Assembly: GCA_020440645.1 (NCBI GenBank)
Contig: JAGRNR010000004.1
Span: 1 to 64,000 of the forward strand
DNA length: 64,000 bases
Direction: 5' to 3'
Source: JAHEFU01 sp020440645
GTDB lineage: Bacteria; 4484-113; JAFGCY01
In this document: piece after piece, positions 25,472 through 33,588 of the stretch
Layout of the letters: each line of letters opens with the position of its first letter
Position numbering within the stretch: the stretch's first letter is position 1
Translations under genes and position numbers: made by a program
The notes under the pieces: model-generated
What the model saw: the letters and a program-made list of their open reading frames with translations, nothing else
What the model was told of the DNA's origin: nothing
Database searches by the model: none

Positions 25472-27115
25472 CTAGCTGACATTTATGACCAGCCAGGCCG
25501 AACCCTCGCCACCTTCGTCACCGCTGATGAGCACCCGCACTCGATAGGTTCCGGGCTCATTGAAGGTATGTACATAGGTCGGGGAAGGACCACTGCTCCC
25601 CGGAATGGAGGCACCGCTCTCGCCGATGAATACCTCAAAGGCGTACGAGACGATGCTGCCTTCCTCGATCGTGCTGCCTGATGCATCGAAGCTGACTGTG
25701 AGCGGAGCCGGGCCGGATGTCGCACTCGCTTCCAGCATCGCATCAGGCTGGTGCACAAGGTAGCTCCATTCCACCTGCCCGATGTACAGGCGCTGGTTGT
25801 TTGCATATTCCAGCAGGCTGCCGGAAGCGAGGTTTGGCATGGTGGAGGGCCCCATTGCTAGTGAGCTGGAGCCGCAGTTTTCCGCTTCCCAGGCCGTGAC
25901 AGCCTGCAGCTGGCCCGACGGGTAATAGACTGCGCTGCCATAGGGCAGGACCTCAACCTCAGACTCAGGGGCATCCTGCAGGATGCCTGCTACCCAGACC
26001 GTTTCAGAAGCTGTAGCGGCAACCGTACTGAGCTGGGCATCCTGGTACTTTGCGGAGTATTCCACCAGCAGGATGTCCTCCACGGGGTAATGGCCCCTGT
26101 AGTAGAGCAGCAAGGGATTGCTGACATGGTGCTCCGACCAGTCCGGGTCGAGCGGTACGGGCCAGCTGGCCGCGGCACCGCTGATCAGGAAATCCTGGCC
26201 AGCTGCACTGACATCCCAGGCGGTCAGGAAACTGCCGCCACCGCCGCTTACACCGGTGCCCAGCAGATAGGCGCCGGGGCCGTTGAACCACAGCAGCACG
26301 ATGTCCCGCTGCTGTTCGCTGCCTCCGGAATATTCGGGCATGTCACAGGCTGCACACAGCAGGCCGCTGTCATCGAAGTCCAGGGACCGTGGGTACACGT
26401 CCCGGCCCGGCACGTTCCAGATACGGCTGTCCTGCAGGCTGCCGTCGGATGTGGAATACCACAGCAGCAGCGGAGCGAAATAGTTTCCACTGAGCGGCCC
26501 GCCGTACTGAGCGAGCACTGCCAGCCTGCCGCCGTGGGTGGCAATGGACAGGCCGCTGTCAAAGTCGTAGGGATCTGCGCTCCAGCGCCTTGCCCACAGC
26601 ATCTCGCCGCTGCCACTGAGCTTGAAGGTGAACACGAATCCACGCACCGCATGCCAGCCGCCGGGCTGCACGGCGTCGTCATACTTCCATGCCTGGCCCG
26701 TCGCATAGATGTTGCCGGCAGAGTCGGCGGTCACGGCTTCGAGGTGGATGGAGTGGTCGGACCAGGTGACCTCGCGTTCCCAGGCCACATTGCCGGATGG
26801 GCTGATCCTGACAACCAATCCGGGCATGGCAACGAATTCCTCGTAGCTGCGTGAGCCATAGTCGCCAACGAAGACAGCATCACTGGAAATGGCAACGATG
26901 TCCTTGGGATAGACATCCACCACGCCGCCCCAGATGCGGCCCCAGTGGCCCTGCGGGCCGGCATGCACCAGCAGTGCATGCCTGATGCCTCCGGACTCGT
27001 AGTCATGCAGCATCCAGACAGTGGTCCCGTCAACGGAATCGAGCTGCGGCAGGGCAGCCTGGGTGGGGACAGACAGGGCCAGCAGCAGTAACAGAGTGGT
27101 AATGCACAGTCTCAT
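25472..27115 (-). CDS. Secreted beta-propeller-like protein with C-terminal PKD domain
   Basis: A 547-residue exported protein. The start MRLCITTLLLLLALSVPTQA is a signal peptide with GGGAGAA upstream. The body has repeated segments of the type GNIYATGQAWKYDD and SAAGQDFLISGAA, as in PQQ/SBBP-like beta-propellers. The C-terminal 90 residues are a PKD domain: ATSGPAPLTVSFDASGS, then TYVHTFNEPGTYRVRVLI. PKD proteins usually act at the cell surface in binding or secretion. The gene starts one base after the stop of the dockerin-like lipoprotein gene, so they form an operon and may work together. Confidence 0.75.
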   Translation of the reverse strand: MRLCITTLLLLLALSVPTQAALPQLDSVDGTTVWMLHDYESGGIRHALLVHAGPQGHWGRIWGGVVDVYPKDIVAISSDAVFVGDYGSRSYEEFVAMPGLVVRISPSGNVAWEREVTWSDHSIHLEAVTADSAGNIYATGQAWKYDDAVQPGGWHAVRGFVFTFKLSGSGEMLWARRWSADPYDFDSGLSIATHGGRLAVLAQYGGPLSGNYFAPLLLWYSTSDGSLQDSRIWNVPGRDVYPRSLDFDDSGLLCAACDMPEYSGGSEQQRDIVLLWFNGPGAYLLGTGVSGGGGSFLTAWDVSAAGQDFLISGAAASWPVPLDPDWSEHHVSNPLLLYYRGHYPVEDILLVEYSAKYQDAQLSTVAATASETVWVAGILQDAPESEVEVLPYGSAVYYPSGQLQAVTAWEAENCGSSSLAMGPSTMPNLASGSLLEYANNQRLYIGQVEWSYLVHQPDAMLEASATSGPAPLTVSFDASGSTIEEGSIVSYAFEVFIGESGASIPGSSGPSPTYVHTFNEPGTYRVRVLISGDEGGEGSAWLVINVS

Positions 27116-27116
27116 A

Positions 27117-27962
27117 TCATTCTCCCAGGACGGAGCGAATGCCCCTGATGCTCCTGCCAGGCGCTGTACCTTGGGCGGCAGGGTTGGACCAGCCTCCCTC
27201 GTCATCGCTGTTGTCATATGGCCAGAGTGCGTAACTGTTGAACTCCAGGCTGTCCAGCCTGATTACGAAGCGCAACCTGTCGCTGTTCTTGTGCAGGTTC
27301 GTCGCCACGGTGGCGTTGCCCAGGTGTGTCCACTCGCCAGACATGTCGTTCGTGCCGTAAACCGCATAGCCTGTGATGCTGCCGCCGAAGTTCTGGCCGA
27401 TCACGGTCACGTCGGAGATGTTGACCTCGCCATTGCCGTCGCCGTCAGCATGCATCGCCGCGAACCACAGCGGGTCGGACTGCCGCCTGCCGAAGTGCTT
27501 GCCAACCGGGGTCAGGTCGCTGATGGTGACGGAGCCATTCAGGTCGTAGTCGCCGCTGTTGCGGTAGGTCCAGCTCAGCCGCCAGGGGCCGCTGCCACTC
27601 AGTCGCAGGTCGCGCACCATGTTCTGCGTTCCGTAGGGTGTGAATGATGCGCTGCGGCTATCAAGAGCAAACAGGGCCGGCCCGGGGCTTGCCGGCGGAG
27701 CAGGCCTGTCGGCCACGGCATCCTGCAGGGCAGCGCAGAGCTGTTGCCAGAGTTCGTCGTCAATACCGTCGGGTACGGCGGTCGTCGCGATCTGCGTTGA
27801 CAGTTCCTCCGCAATGGGACCTGTTTCCGGGAATGCGGGAACTTCGCGGCTGAGCTGATGAGAGGATGATGGAATGGCACGTTCCCGGTCGGGTGTGCGG
27901 GAGTTTCCTGCACATGCGCACAGGAGCATGAGAGGGACAAGGATTGCCAGACGTGACAGCAT
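27117..27962 (-). CDS. Lipoprotein with dockerin-like calcium repeats
   Basis: A 281-residue lipoprotein. MLSRLAILVPLMLLCACAG ends in a lipobox, and AGGAG stands before the ATG. Residues about 140-215 hold two F-hand calcium loops, DYDLNGSVTISDL and DGDGNGEVNISDV, separated by the conserved TPVGKHFG, the layout of a type I dockerin. The C-terminus is a beta-rich domain. No cellulosomal enzymes are near, so attachment to a cohesin-like partner such as the 780-residue lipoprotein at 33.6 kb is only a possibility. It is translated just upstream of the PKD protein. Confidence 0.75.
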   Translation of the reverse strand: MLSRLAILVPLMLLCACAGNSRTPDRERAIPSSSHQLSREVPAFPETGPIAEELSTQIATTAVPDGIDDELWQQLCAALQDAVADRPAPPASPGPALFALDSRSASFTPYGTQNMVRDLRLSGSGPWRLSWTYRNSGDYDLNGSVTISDLTPVGKHFGRRQSDPLWFAAMHADGDGNGEVNISDVTVIGQNFGGSITGYAVYGTNDMSGEWTHLGNATVATNLHKNSDRLRFVIRLDSLEFNSYALWPYDNSDDEGGWSNPAAQGTAPGRSIRGIRSVLGE

Positions 27963-28045
27963 GGCCTTCTCCTGCAAGGGGTTACACCATTTAGTACCAC
28001 CTGTGGGAGGCCGGAATTGCTGCCTGTTTGTTAAATATGGATAAA

Positions 28046-28064
28046 ACAGACCATTATTGTCTGT
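28046..28064 (-). terminator. Possible terminator after the 346-residue secreted protein gene
   Basis: ACAGAC-7 nt-GTCTGT followed on the reverse strand by TTTAT. The 6-bp stem is short. It lies 26 bases beyond the stop at 28091. Confidence 0.4.
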
Positions 28065-28090
28065 AATACTGAATAACAGCCCTGTACGGT

Positions 28091-29131
28091 TCAGTAGCCG
28101 GTGGTGTAGCTCAGCAGGGTATGGCTGCGCTGCTGGCCGTCGGTCCACTTGATGATGCGGTGCGGCTCAAGGCGCTCGACCCACCACTGCCAGTTCTCGT
28201 TGCCGACATGCATCACCATTTCCCAGCAGCCGTAATCGCTCAGCTCCGCGCTCTTGATGCTCGTGCGCCGGGGCTGCTCGATGGAGATCGGGATGTTCTC
28301 GCGGCTGTCCGGGTCGAACACGACTGCCACCAGTGGCCAGTCAGCGTTGTCATAATCAAGGCTGCGCACAAGGCTGTCCAGCTGGTTGATGTCGAAGGAG
28401 AAGGGCAGCATGCGCTTGCGCTCCACGCCGGTGATGCCGCCGACATTCTGGCGGATCGTGACCCGGTCGAACAGGTACTCCGCGCGCAGCGCTTCCTCCA
28501 GTCCGAGGTCCATCGCCTGCTGGCTGCGCCGCTCACCGAGAGGGATCAGCTGGGTGAGGATCGGGCGCATGGTGCTGAGCTGCACCTGCAGCTCGATGCG
28601 CTGCTGCGGCTCGAACTCATACAGCCTGACGACGTTCAGCACCTGGCCGGCCAGCGGCTGGTCCTCCACTGAGCAGTGGATCGAGAGGAAGCCGAGCACA
28701 CCGCCGGCCGGTTCCTGCACGATGAAGCGCGAGAGGTCCTGGAAGCCCTGCGGCAGCACGCTGTCACGCGGGTTGTAGCCGCTGTTGTCAATCCGCTCGT
28801 ACTCGAGTGGCAGCAGCGGGTTGAGGAATGGGTCGTTACGGGTTGCCTGGCGCTTGAAGGCGCGCTCCTCCTCGTCAGTCGAGGGACGAAGGCGCGGCTT
28901 GATCTTGCGGTCCTCCTCCGTCTCCGGAGGCTCTTCCTCCAGCTGGCCGATGCCGCTGTCATCCAGCTGCGGATCCTCGTCCTGCTGCGGATCCTCGTCC
29001 TGCTTCGGCGGATCGTCCTGCTGCTGGGGTGGCGGGTCATCCTGGTTCTGCGCACGCACCGGCAGAGCCGTGCTGCCAAGCAGCATCAGCATGATCGCCA
29101 ACGCGAGGATTGCCAGTCTGTACCTGTCCAT
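28091..29131 (-). CDS. Exported protein with Gln/Asp/Pro-rich linker, unknown function
   Basis: A 346-residue secreted protein. The start MDRYRLAILALAIMLMLLG opens a signal peptide cut near VRA. Residues about 27-80 are a low-complexity linker of repeated QQDEDP-type units. The remaining 260 residues form a compact domain I do not recognise, with conserved-looking segments such as LGFLSIHCSVEDQPLAGQVLNVVRLYEF and a Trp-rich end (NENWQWWVERLEPHRIIKW). The gene lies five bases after the TPR/membrane protein gene, so they form an operon. Confidence 0.65.
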   Translation of the reverse strand: MDRYRLAILALAIMLMLLGSTALPVRAQNQDDPPPQQQDDPPKQDEDPQQDEDPQLDDSGIGQLEEEPPETEEDRKIKPRLRPSTDEEERAFKRQATRNDPFLNPLLPLEYERIDNSGYNPRDSVLPQGFQDLSRFIVQEPAGGVLGFLSIHCSVEDQPLAGQVLNVVRLYEFEPQQRIELQVQLSTMRPILTQLIPLGERRSQQAMDLGLEEALRAEYLFDRVTIRQNVGGITGVERKRMLPFSFDINQLDSLVRSLDYDNADWPLVAVVFDPDSRENIPISIEQPRRTSIKSAELSDYGCWEMVMHVGNENWQWWVERLEPHRIIKWTDGQQRSHTLLSYTTGY

Positions 29132-29136
29132 ATCTG

Positions 29137-30567
29137 TTATGCGCCGCCGTACACTGCCAGGCGCAGGATCAGCATCACCAGTGCGGCCACGAACACCGCA
29201 CCGCCGAAGCCACATACCAGCCGGGCCCGGTGCTCGCCCTCCAGCAGTTTAAGCGAACCTTCGTGCGCACTGCAGAAATCGAACAGCACATGCCCGGTCA
29301 CGCCCTCGGCCTGCAGGCCGGTGCTGCCCATCAGTGCCGCACTGAGGAACTGACTGCGCCCGGGCCACCATTGTTCGGCCTGCTTCACCCGCTGGCGGAA
29401 CTGGCGGCCCTCCACGCTCAACCTGTCGCCATGTGGTGAAGGCACGCTTTCGCCCCGAGCCACGGCGCTCTTGTATTCAGAGATGCGGTGCTCGTCCACC
29501 TTGCGCCTCAGCCAGCTCATCTCGCGCGGCTTCAGTGCAGCCACCGGGTCGCGGTGGATGTCGAGCTTGCTCACACGCTTCTCGTCGGTGAATTCGGAAG
29601 CGTCGGGGATGTACATCATATAAGGGTTGGCACGCGCCATGCGCTCCAGCTCCGCACCACCCATGTGCAGGGCTTCGGTCAACCAGCGCTCCTCGCGCTG
29701 CTGCTGGCTGCGGGCCACGGCGGGGGGCATCACATCCGCCGGCACCTCGCTGGAGACGGCCAGCGCCTCGAAAGGCATTTCACAGCGGTCATACAGCTCG
29801 GCCAGCAGCAGCTTGCAGCGGGCCTGCAGGTGCGGATTGACATTGCGGATGCTGCGCACGGCCTTGGTCAGCAGCATGGCGGCCTCGCGGTACTGCTCCT
29901 GCAGGCTGAGCGCATAGGCCAGGATCAGCGCGTGGTCCAGCGCTACGGCGTCCTCTTCCTCTGGATGCGCGCCACGCATGGCCTTGATCGCGCGGTCCAC
30001 CTCGCCGCGCTGCACCAGCAGGTAGCCGCCCATCAGGCGCAGCTCGTCACGCATGCCGTGGCGGCTGATCAGGTCGCGCACTTCTTCCAGTGCTGCACCT
30101 GGCTGGCCGGATGCCCAGTGGGCAACGGCGAGCATCAGGCCCGCGCCGTATTCATTGGGATGCACCGGAATCAGCACAGTCGGGGTGATGCGCACGAGGA
30201 TGCGCAGGCCGGGGTAGATCCGGCGGATCGCCTCGCCACAGTCCGGGCTTTCGCGGCCGCACTGCTCAAGCGCTCCGAGGGCATCGTCGAGCCTGCCCTG
30301 GGCCAGCGCGAAGGCCCCGGCCAGCAGGTGGGTGTCAGGCAGCAGGGAGCCGGCGCGGCTGGCATTGCTGATCACCCCGGCGGCCCCGCGGGAATCACCG
30401 CCGGCCAGGCGCTCGAGGCAGTACAGGAGCTGCTTCTCGTCATAGGGCATCAGGATTTCAACCAGTTTGGTGACGTGGTAGCTCGAGCGGTTCTCGCCCA
30501 GTCCCCGTCCCACATCCAGAGTGACAAGCGAAAGCTCCGGATGGCTGAAAAGCCAGTTATCCCACAT
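29137..30567 (-). CDS. TPR-like protein with C-terminal membrane anchor
   Basis: A 476-residue protein made mostly of paired helices typical of TPR repeats (for example AGAFALAQGRLDDALGALEQC and ALILAYALSLQEQYREAAMLLTKAV). The last 30 residues are one membrane helix (LVCGFGGAVFVAALVMLILRLAVYG), so the TPR part probably faces the cytoplasm. There is no signal peptide. TPR proteins scaffold complexes; the partner may be the co-transcribed secreted protein. TAAAAT stands six bases before the ATG. Confidence 0.7.
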   Translation of the reverse strand: MWDNWLFSHPELSLVTLDVGRGLGENRSSYHVTKLVEILMPYDEKQLLYCLERLAGGDSRGAAGVISNASRAGSLLPDTHLLAGAFALAQGRLDDALGALEQCGRESPDCGEAIRRIYPGLRILVRITPTVLIPVHPNEYGAGLMLAVAHWASGQPGAALEEVRDLISRHGMRDELRLMGGYLLVQRGEVDRAIKAMRGAHPEEEDAVALDHALILAYALSLQEQYREAAMLLTKAVRSIRNVNPHLQARCKLLLAELYDRCEMPFEALAVSSEVPADVMPPAVARSQQQREERWLTEALHMGGAELERMARANPYMMYIPDASEFTDEKRVSKLDIHRDPVAALKPREMSWLRRKVDEHRISEYKSAVARGESVPSPHGDRLSVEGRQFRQRVKQAEQWWPGRSQFLSAALMGSTGLQAEGVTGHVLFDFCSAHEGSLKLLEGEHRARLVCGFGGAVFVAALVMLILRLAVYGGA

Positions 30568-30573
30568 CCCTGA

Positions 30574-30579
30574 ATTTTA
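30574..30579 (-). promoter_or_regulatory. Start-proximal -10 box of the TPR/membrane gene
   Basis: TAAAAT on the reverse strand with a 6-base gap to the ATG, the exact spacing expected when transcription starts at the A of ATG. Confidence 0.5.
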
Positions 30580-30626
30580 ACACCGCCGCTCCAGATCAGG
30601 GCTACCGCAGTGTTAAGCTTGCGTCG

Positions 30627-31253
30627 ATGGATTCAGCCGCTGAATCGTGCCGCAGGTATCCAATGCTGTTGCCGTTCCTTGTGTGCGTTGCATTGATGCT
30701 TGCGGGATGCCAGGATGCTGCGCAGAAAAACTGGAATGGCAGCGGATTGTCACCTGACCAGCTGAAGACCATCAAGCGTCATGCGGATGACAGCGGCCTG
30801 CAGAACCTGGCGCCATTTGACGGAACTTATCCCGACTCATGGCCTGCATTGATCAGTATCAAACAGGGCAGTTACATTGATTACTCGGGTTCGATCGTTG
30901 TAGATGAACAGGACAACCTGCCTGTAATTGTTGTGCAGGGAATGATGCCAGGCAGCTACAAGGACTGCTGTGATTTCTTCGAGAAGCAGTTTCAGAAGCA
31001 GGTACATCAAAGCAACGAGGACAAGGGAAAGTTCACGATTGCCACAAAGATCAATCCAGATCCGCAGGGCAAGCTGCAATTCACTGTCGACCCGGGAAAC
31101 ATGCTTGTATCGCCGGACAGTAGCAGCTACCTGTTTGAAGTATATGTCTTGCAGGAAGGCGAAGGTATCAGCTTTGGCAAGCTGAGGAAAGACTTTCCTG
31201 GATGGTGCCGCTTCAGGGTATTCCTGAATTCTCCGCACTACATCAGGGATTGA
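30627..31253 (+). CDS. Putative lipoprotein, unknown function
   Basis: The frame gives 208 residues from 30627 or 196 from ATG at 30663. The hydrophobic segment LLPFLVCVALMLAGC is a signal with a lipobox. The shorter form has the more usual lipoprotein N-terminus and AGGT upstream. The longer form begins right after TGTTAAGCTTGC, a sequence also found directly before the next gene's ATG, which suggests a shared start-proximal promoter. The mature protein has no family I recognise. Codon use is more AT-rich than in the neighbouring core genes. Confidence 0.65.
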   Translation: MDSAAESCRRYPMLLPFLVCVALMLAGCQDAAQKNWNGSGLSPDQLKTIKRHADDSGLQNLAPFDGTYPDSWPALISIKQGSYIDYSGSIVVDEQDNLPVIVVQGMMPGSYKDCCDFFEKQFQKQVHQSNEDKGKFTIATKINPDPQGKLQFTVDPGNMLVSPDSSSYLFEVYVLQEGEGISFGKLRKDFPGWCRFRVFLNSPHYIRD

Positions 31254-31304
31254 TTCCTTCGTAATTGGCTGTCCGGCCGGAACAGCGATGTTAAGCTTGC
31301 CTTA

Positions 31305-32042
31305 ATGGACAAGACGGGCGAATCTGTGGCACAGGGAACAGCGGGACCTGTCCGCAAGTGGATAACCGCATTTCGCCAGGGACAGGCCACCCAGGTTGAT
31401 GCCATGCTGATTGCTTCACTGCTGGCTTTCATGTTCCTCGGTCTCTCAATGATGCTGGCCTGGGTCTACCTGGTCGGGCCCGACTGGTATGACATTGTCA
31501 AGCCCGAGGAATTCTTCACCCTGTACATCGGCGCGCCAATAGTGTGGTACGCGGGGACGCTGGCCATGCGCAGGCTGGCGCTAAGTACATTGCGCCCCTG
31601 GCTGGCGGAAGGACTGCTCGAGCAGAACCTGCTGGGCAGCGAGCTGGGCCGGGAACTGATGGAAGGCGGGGATGGCGGCAGCTTCAAGCGCAGCCTGCAG
31701 CGGCTCAGCCGCAGGCTGCCCGGCTTCATCAGGCGCAGCGGGCTCGGTAGCTCAGGGCCCTGGAATGCGCTCGGCCTGGCCACGATCCTCAGTTGCGCGG
31801 CACTGGCCGGACTGATGCTCGTGCTGCATGCGCAGTTCGGCCGCTGGCTGGAGTACCCGATACTGTTCCTCGTGCTGGGCAGCATGCTGCTGCACTACCG
31901 ATTGAGGCTTGATGCCTGCATCCGGCAGCTTGCACTGGCAGACTACCTGCTAGGCAGCTTCGGGCTGGATTCCAGTCCGTCCCAAACAGGGATTCCACAA
32001 CCTCCACCCAAGGCTCCGCCACCTCCGAAAGTACCTGAGTAA
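31305..32042 (+). CDS. Integral membrane protein with proline-rich tail
   Basis: A 245-residue protein with about four membrane segments: two near residues 27-75, and two close together near 150-195 (ALGLATILSCAALAGLMLVL and WLEYPILFLVLGSMLLHYRL). The last 15 residues are Pro-rich (QPPPKAPPPPK). No family is recognised. The ATG directly follows the TGTTAAGCTTGC motif shared with the gene upstream. Confidence 0.65.
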   Translation: MDKTGESVAQGTAGPVRKWITAFRQGQATQVDAMLIASLLAFMFLGLSMMLAWVYLVGPDWYDIVKPEEFFTLYIGAPIVWYAGTLAMRRLALSTLRPWLAEGLLEQNLLGSELGRELMEGGDGGSFKRSLQRLSRRLPGFIRRSGLGSSGPWNALGLATILSCAALAGLMLVLHAQFGRWLEYPILFLVLGSMLLHYRLRLDACIRQLALADYLLGSFGLDSSPSQTGIPQPPPKAPPPPKVPE

Positions 32043-32124
32043 CGCTTCATGCATACTGGCCGGAGATACCGCCTGGATCGATTCCGCTGCATATCCGTCT
32101 GGGATACTGCCCCGCTGCAATGGG

Positions 32125-32130
32125 TAGAAT
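32125..32130 (+). promoter_or_regulatory. Candidate -10 box of the secreted 233-residue protein gene
   Basis: GGG-TAGAAT, 22 bases before the ATG at 32153. Confidence 0.4.
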
Positions 32131-32152
32131 GATGTGCCCGCGGGAGGGATTG

Positions 32153-32854
32153 ATGAGACTTAGAAATACACTGACCAGCCTGCTTCTGCTTGTGTGCCTG
32201 TGCACGGCCGCCAGCGCGCACCCGAACCACGAGACTGCACCGGACTTTGACTACCCGGGCGCGGTGAAGCGCATGCTGGCCGTTGACCTGTCGAAGGCGC
32301 TGGACCTCGTGACCTACGTCGGTCCCGGCGACAAGGGCAGCACGGACTACGAGAAGGAATACATCAAGGAGCTGGCCGCCAAGGGTGGCCCGCTCAAGGC
32401 GGACTGGAAACTGAGCGAGGGCGAACGCCGGCGCGTCTCGCTGTGGAAGCTGCCCGGCGGGCATGGTGTTGTCAGCCTGACGCAGCTGGTGCGCGAGGTG
32501 GAGAACTACTGGGACAAGTGGGGCCAGCTGCCGCACAGCGGGCCGGAGCTGTATTACGGCCTGATCAGCTGGGGCGGGCAGAAGAGCTGGCCGGAGCTGT
32601 CGCCGGAGGATGTGATCCTGCGCTACTACCACGCGATCAACCCGGTGACCGGGAAGTTCTACACGGACTTCAACTCGGAGAAGTGGAGCCCGGGCGGGAT
32701 CAGCATCAAGATCGTGGATGACGATGAGGAAGTCGGCAAGCACTTCGCGGGCCAGAAGATCAAGGGCAAGCCTGTGACGCGCTACATCCACGTGAGGATC
32801 TGGGGCGAGAAGCAGGGCACGCTGCTGTATGAGGAGCGGGTGCCGAGGAGTTAG
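32153..32854 (+). CDS. Secreted hypothetical protein
   Basis: A 233-residue protein. MRLRNTLTSLLLLVCLCTAASA is a signal peptide, and GGGAGG lies before the ATG. The mature part is Lys/Trp-rich and looks globular (for example QLPHSGPELYYGLISWGGQKSWPELSPEDVILRYYHAINP). I recognise no family. The G+C-rich codon use matches the core genome. It is the last gene before the repeat-bracketed cassette. Confidence 0.65.
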   Translation: MRLRNTLTSLLLLVCLCTAASAHPNHETAPDFDYPGAVKRMLAVDLSKALDLVTYVGPGDKGSTDYEKEYIKELAAKGGPLKADWKLSEGERRRVSLWKLPGGHGVVSLTQLVREVENYWDKWGQLPHSGPELYYGLISWGGQKSWPELSPEDVILRYYHAINPVTGKFYTDFNSEKWSPGGISIKIVDDDEEVGKHFAGQKIKGKPVTRYIHVRIWGEKQGTLLYEERVPRS

Positions 32855-32881
32855 GAGGCGCGCAACTCGCTTGCGCGCAAT

Positions 32882-32937
32882 GAGGAAGAAGAGCCCGCAG
32901 AGGGTCTAACCACAGAGAACACAGAGATCACTGAGAA
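32882..32937. repeat. Left 56-bp arm of an inverted repeat bracketing one gene
   Basis: This arm matches the reverse complement of 33507-33562 without gaps at 44 of 56 positions. Its inner part is built of 9-base words (CCACAGAGA, ACACAGAGA, TCACTGAGA). Confidence 0.8.
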
Positions 32938-32959
32938 CAAGAAAAACCAGGGGAAACGG

Positions 32960-33463
32960 ATGAGACTAAGTCTACTCAAGATGTCGCCCTTATCATTCTT
33001 ATTGCTGTTTGCCGCAATTGCAGAGTGCAATGCAGGTGATGTTACTGCAGCCGCTGTGACCGGAAAGGAAGCGGGAATTGTTGCACAATTCGTGAATGCA
33101 GATCCAAACAGCAGGACGCCTGCGGATCTGGAGACACGCTACTATCGCTATCTTACATATCCATACTTTGCATATGTGCACAATGACAACCTGTATATAC
33201 TTTTCGATCCAGGTGGGGCATCGGCAAGTCCTCAACGAGTTTCATTCAGTGATCTGGCAACAGGAGAATTGATCGGCGAGGTGTCCGTCACTCAGGATCC
33301 GGAGGGATACGAAGGTGAGCTGGAATGCGCAAGGGATCTGATCATCATGCCCGTATCCAAGATCAGTGACTGGATTGACGGTGAGATCCCTTGGGATGCA
33401 ATCAGTATGACTGTTGATTGTGTGCTGGGCAAACCTCAGATGCTTGTGCCCTTAATAGACTGA
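32960..33463 (+). CDS. AT-rich secreted protein inside an inverted-repeat cassette
   Basis: A 167-residue protein with a signal peptide (LSFLLLFAAIAECNAG). The mature part is unrecognised; it is Tyr-rich near residues 50-75. The ATG is preceded by GGGGAAACGG. Base composition is clearly more AT-rich than in its neighbours, which suggests a different origin. The gene starts 22 bases after the left arm and ends 43 bases before the right arm of a 56-bp imperfect inverted repeat, and nothing else lies between the arms. No transposase is present. It may be cargo of a small mobile unit or a gene caught between two intergenic repeats. Confidence 0.65.
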   Translation: MRLSLLKMSPLSFLLLFAAIAECNAGDVTAAAVTGKEAGIVAQFVNADPNSRTPADLETRYYRYLTYPYFAYVHNDNLYILFDPGGASASPQRVSFSDLATGELIGEVSVTQDPEGYEGELECARDLIIMPVSKISDWIDGEIPWDAISMTVDCVLGKPQMLVPLID

Positions 33464-33506
33464 CAACGGTATTTGTTGTATTGACATAACGTTGCGGTTT
33501 CCAGAA

Positions 33507-33562
33507 TTCTCCGTGCTCACTGTGCTCTCTGTGGTTTATCTCTCCGCGTGCTCCTCTCCCTC
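33507..33562. repeat. Right 56-bp arm of an inverted repeat bracketing one gene
   Basis: Reverse complement partner of 32882-32937 with 44/56 identity and no gaps. On the reverse strand the inner part again shows 9-base words (CCACAGAGA, GCACAGTGA, GCACGGAGA). Confidence 0.8.
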
Positions 33563-33588
33563 CGTAGCCAGAATGAATTCTGACCTCC

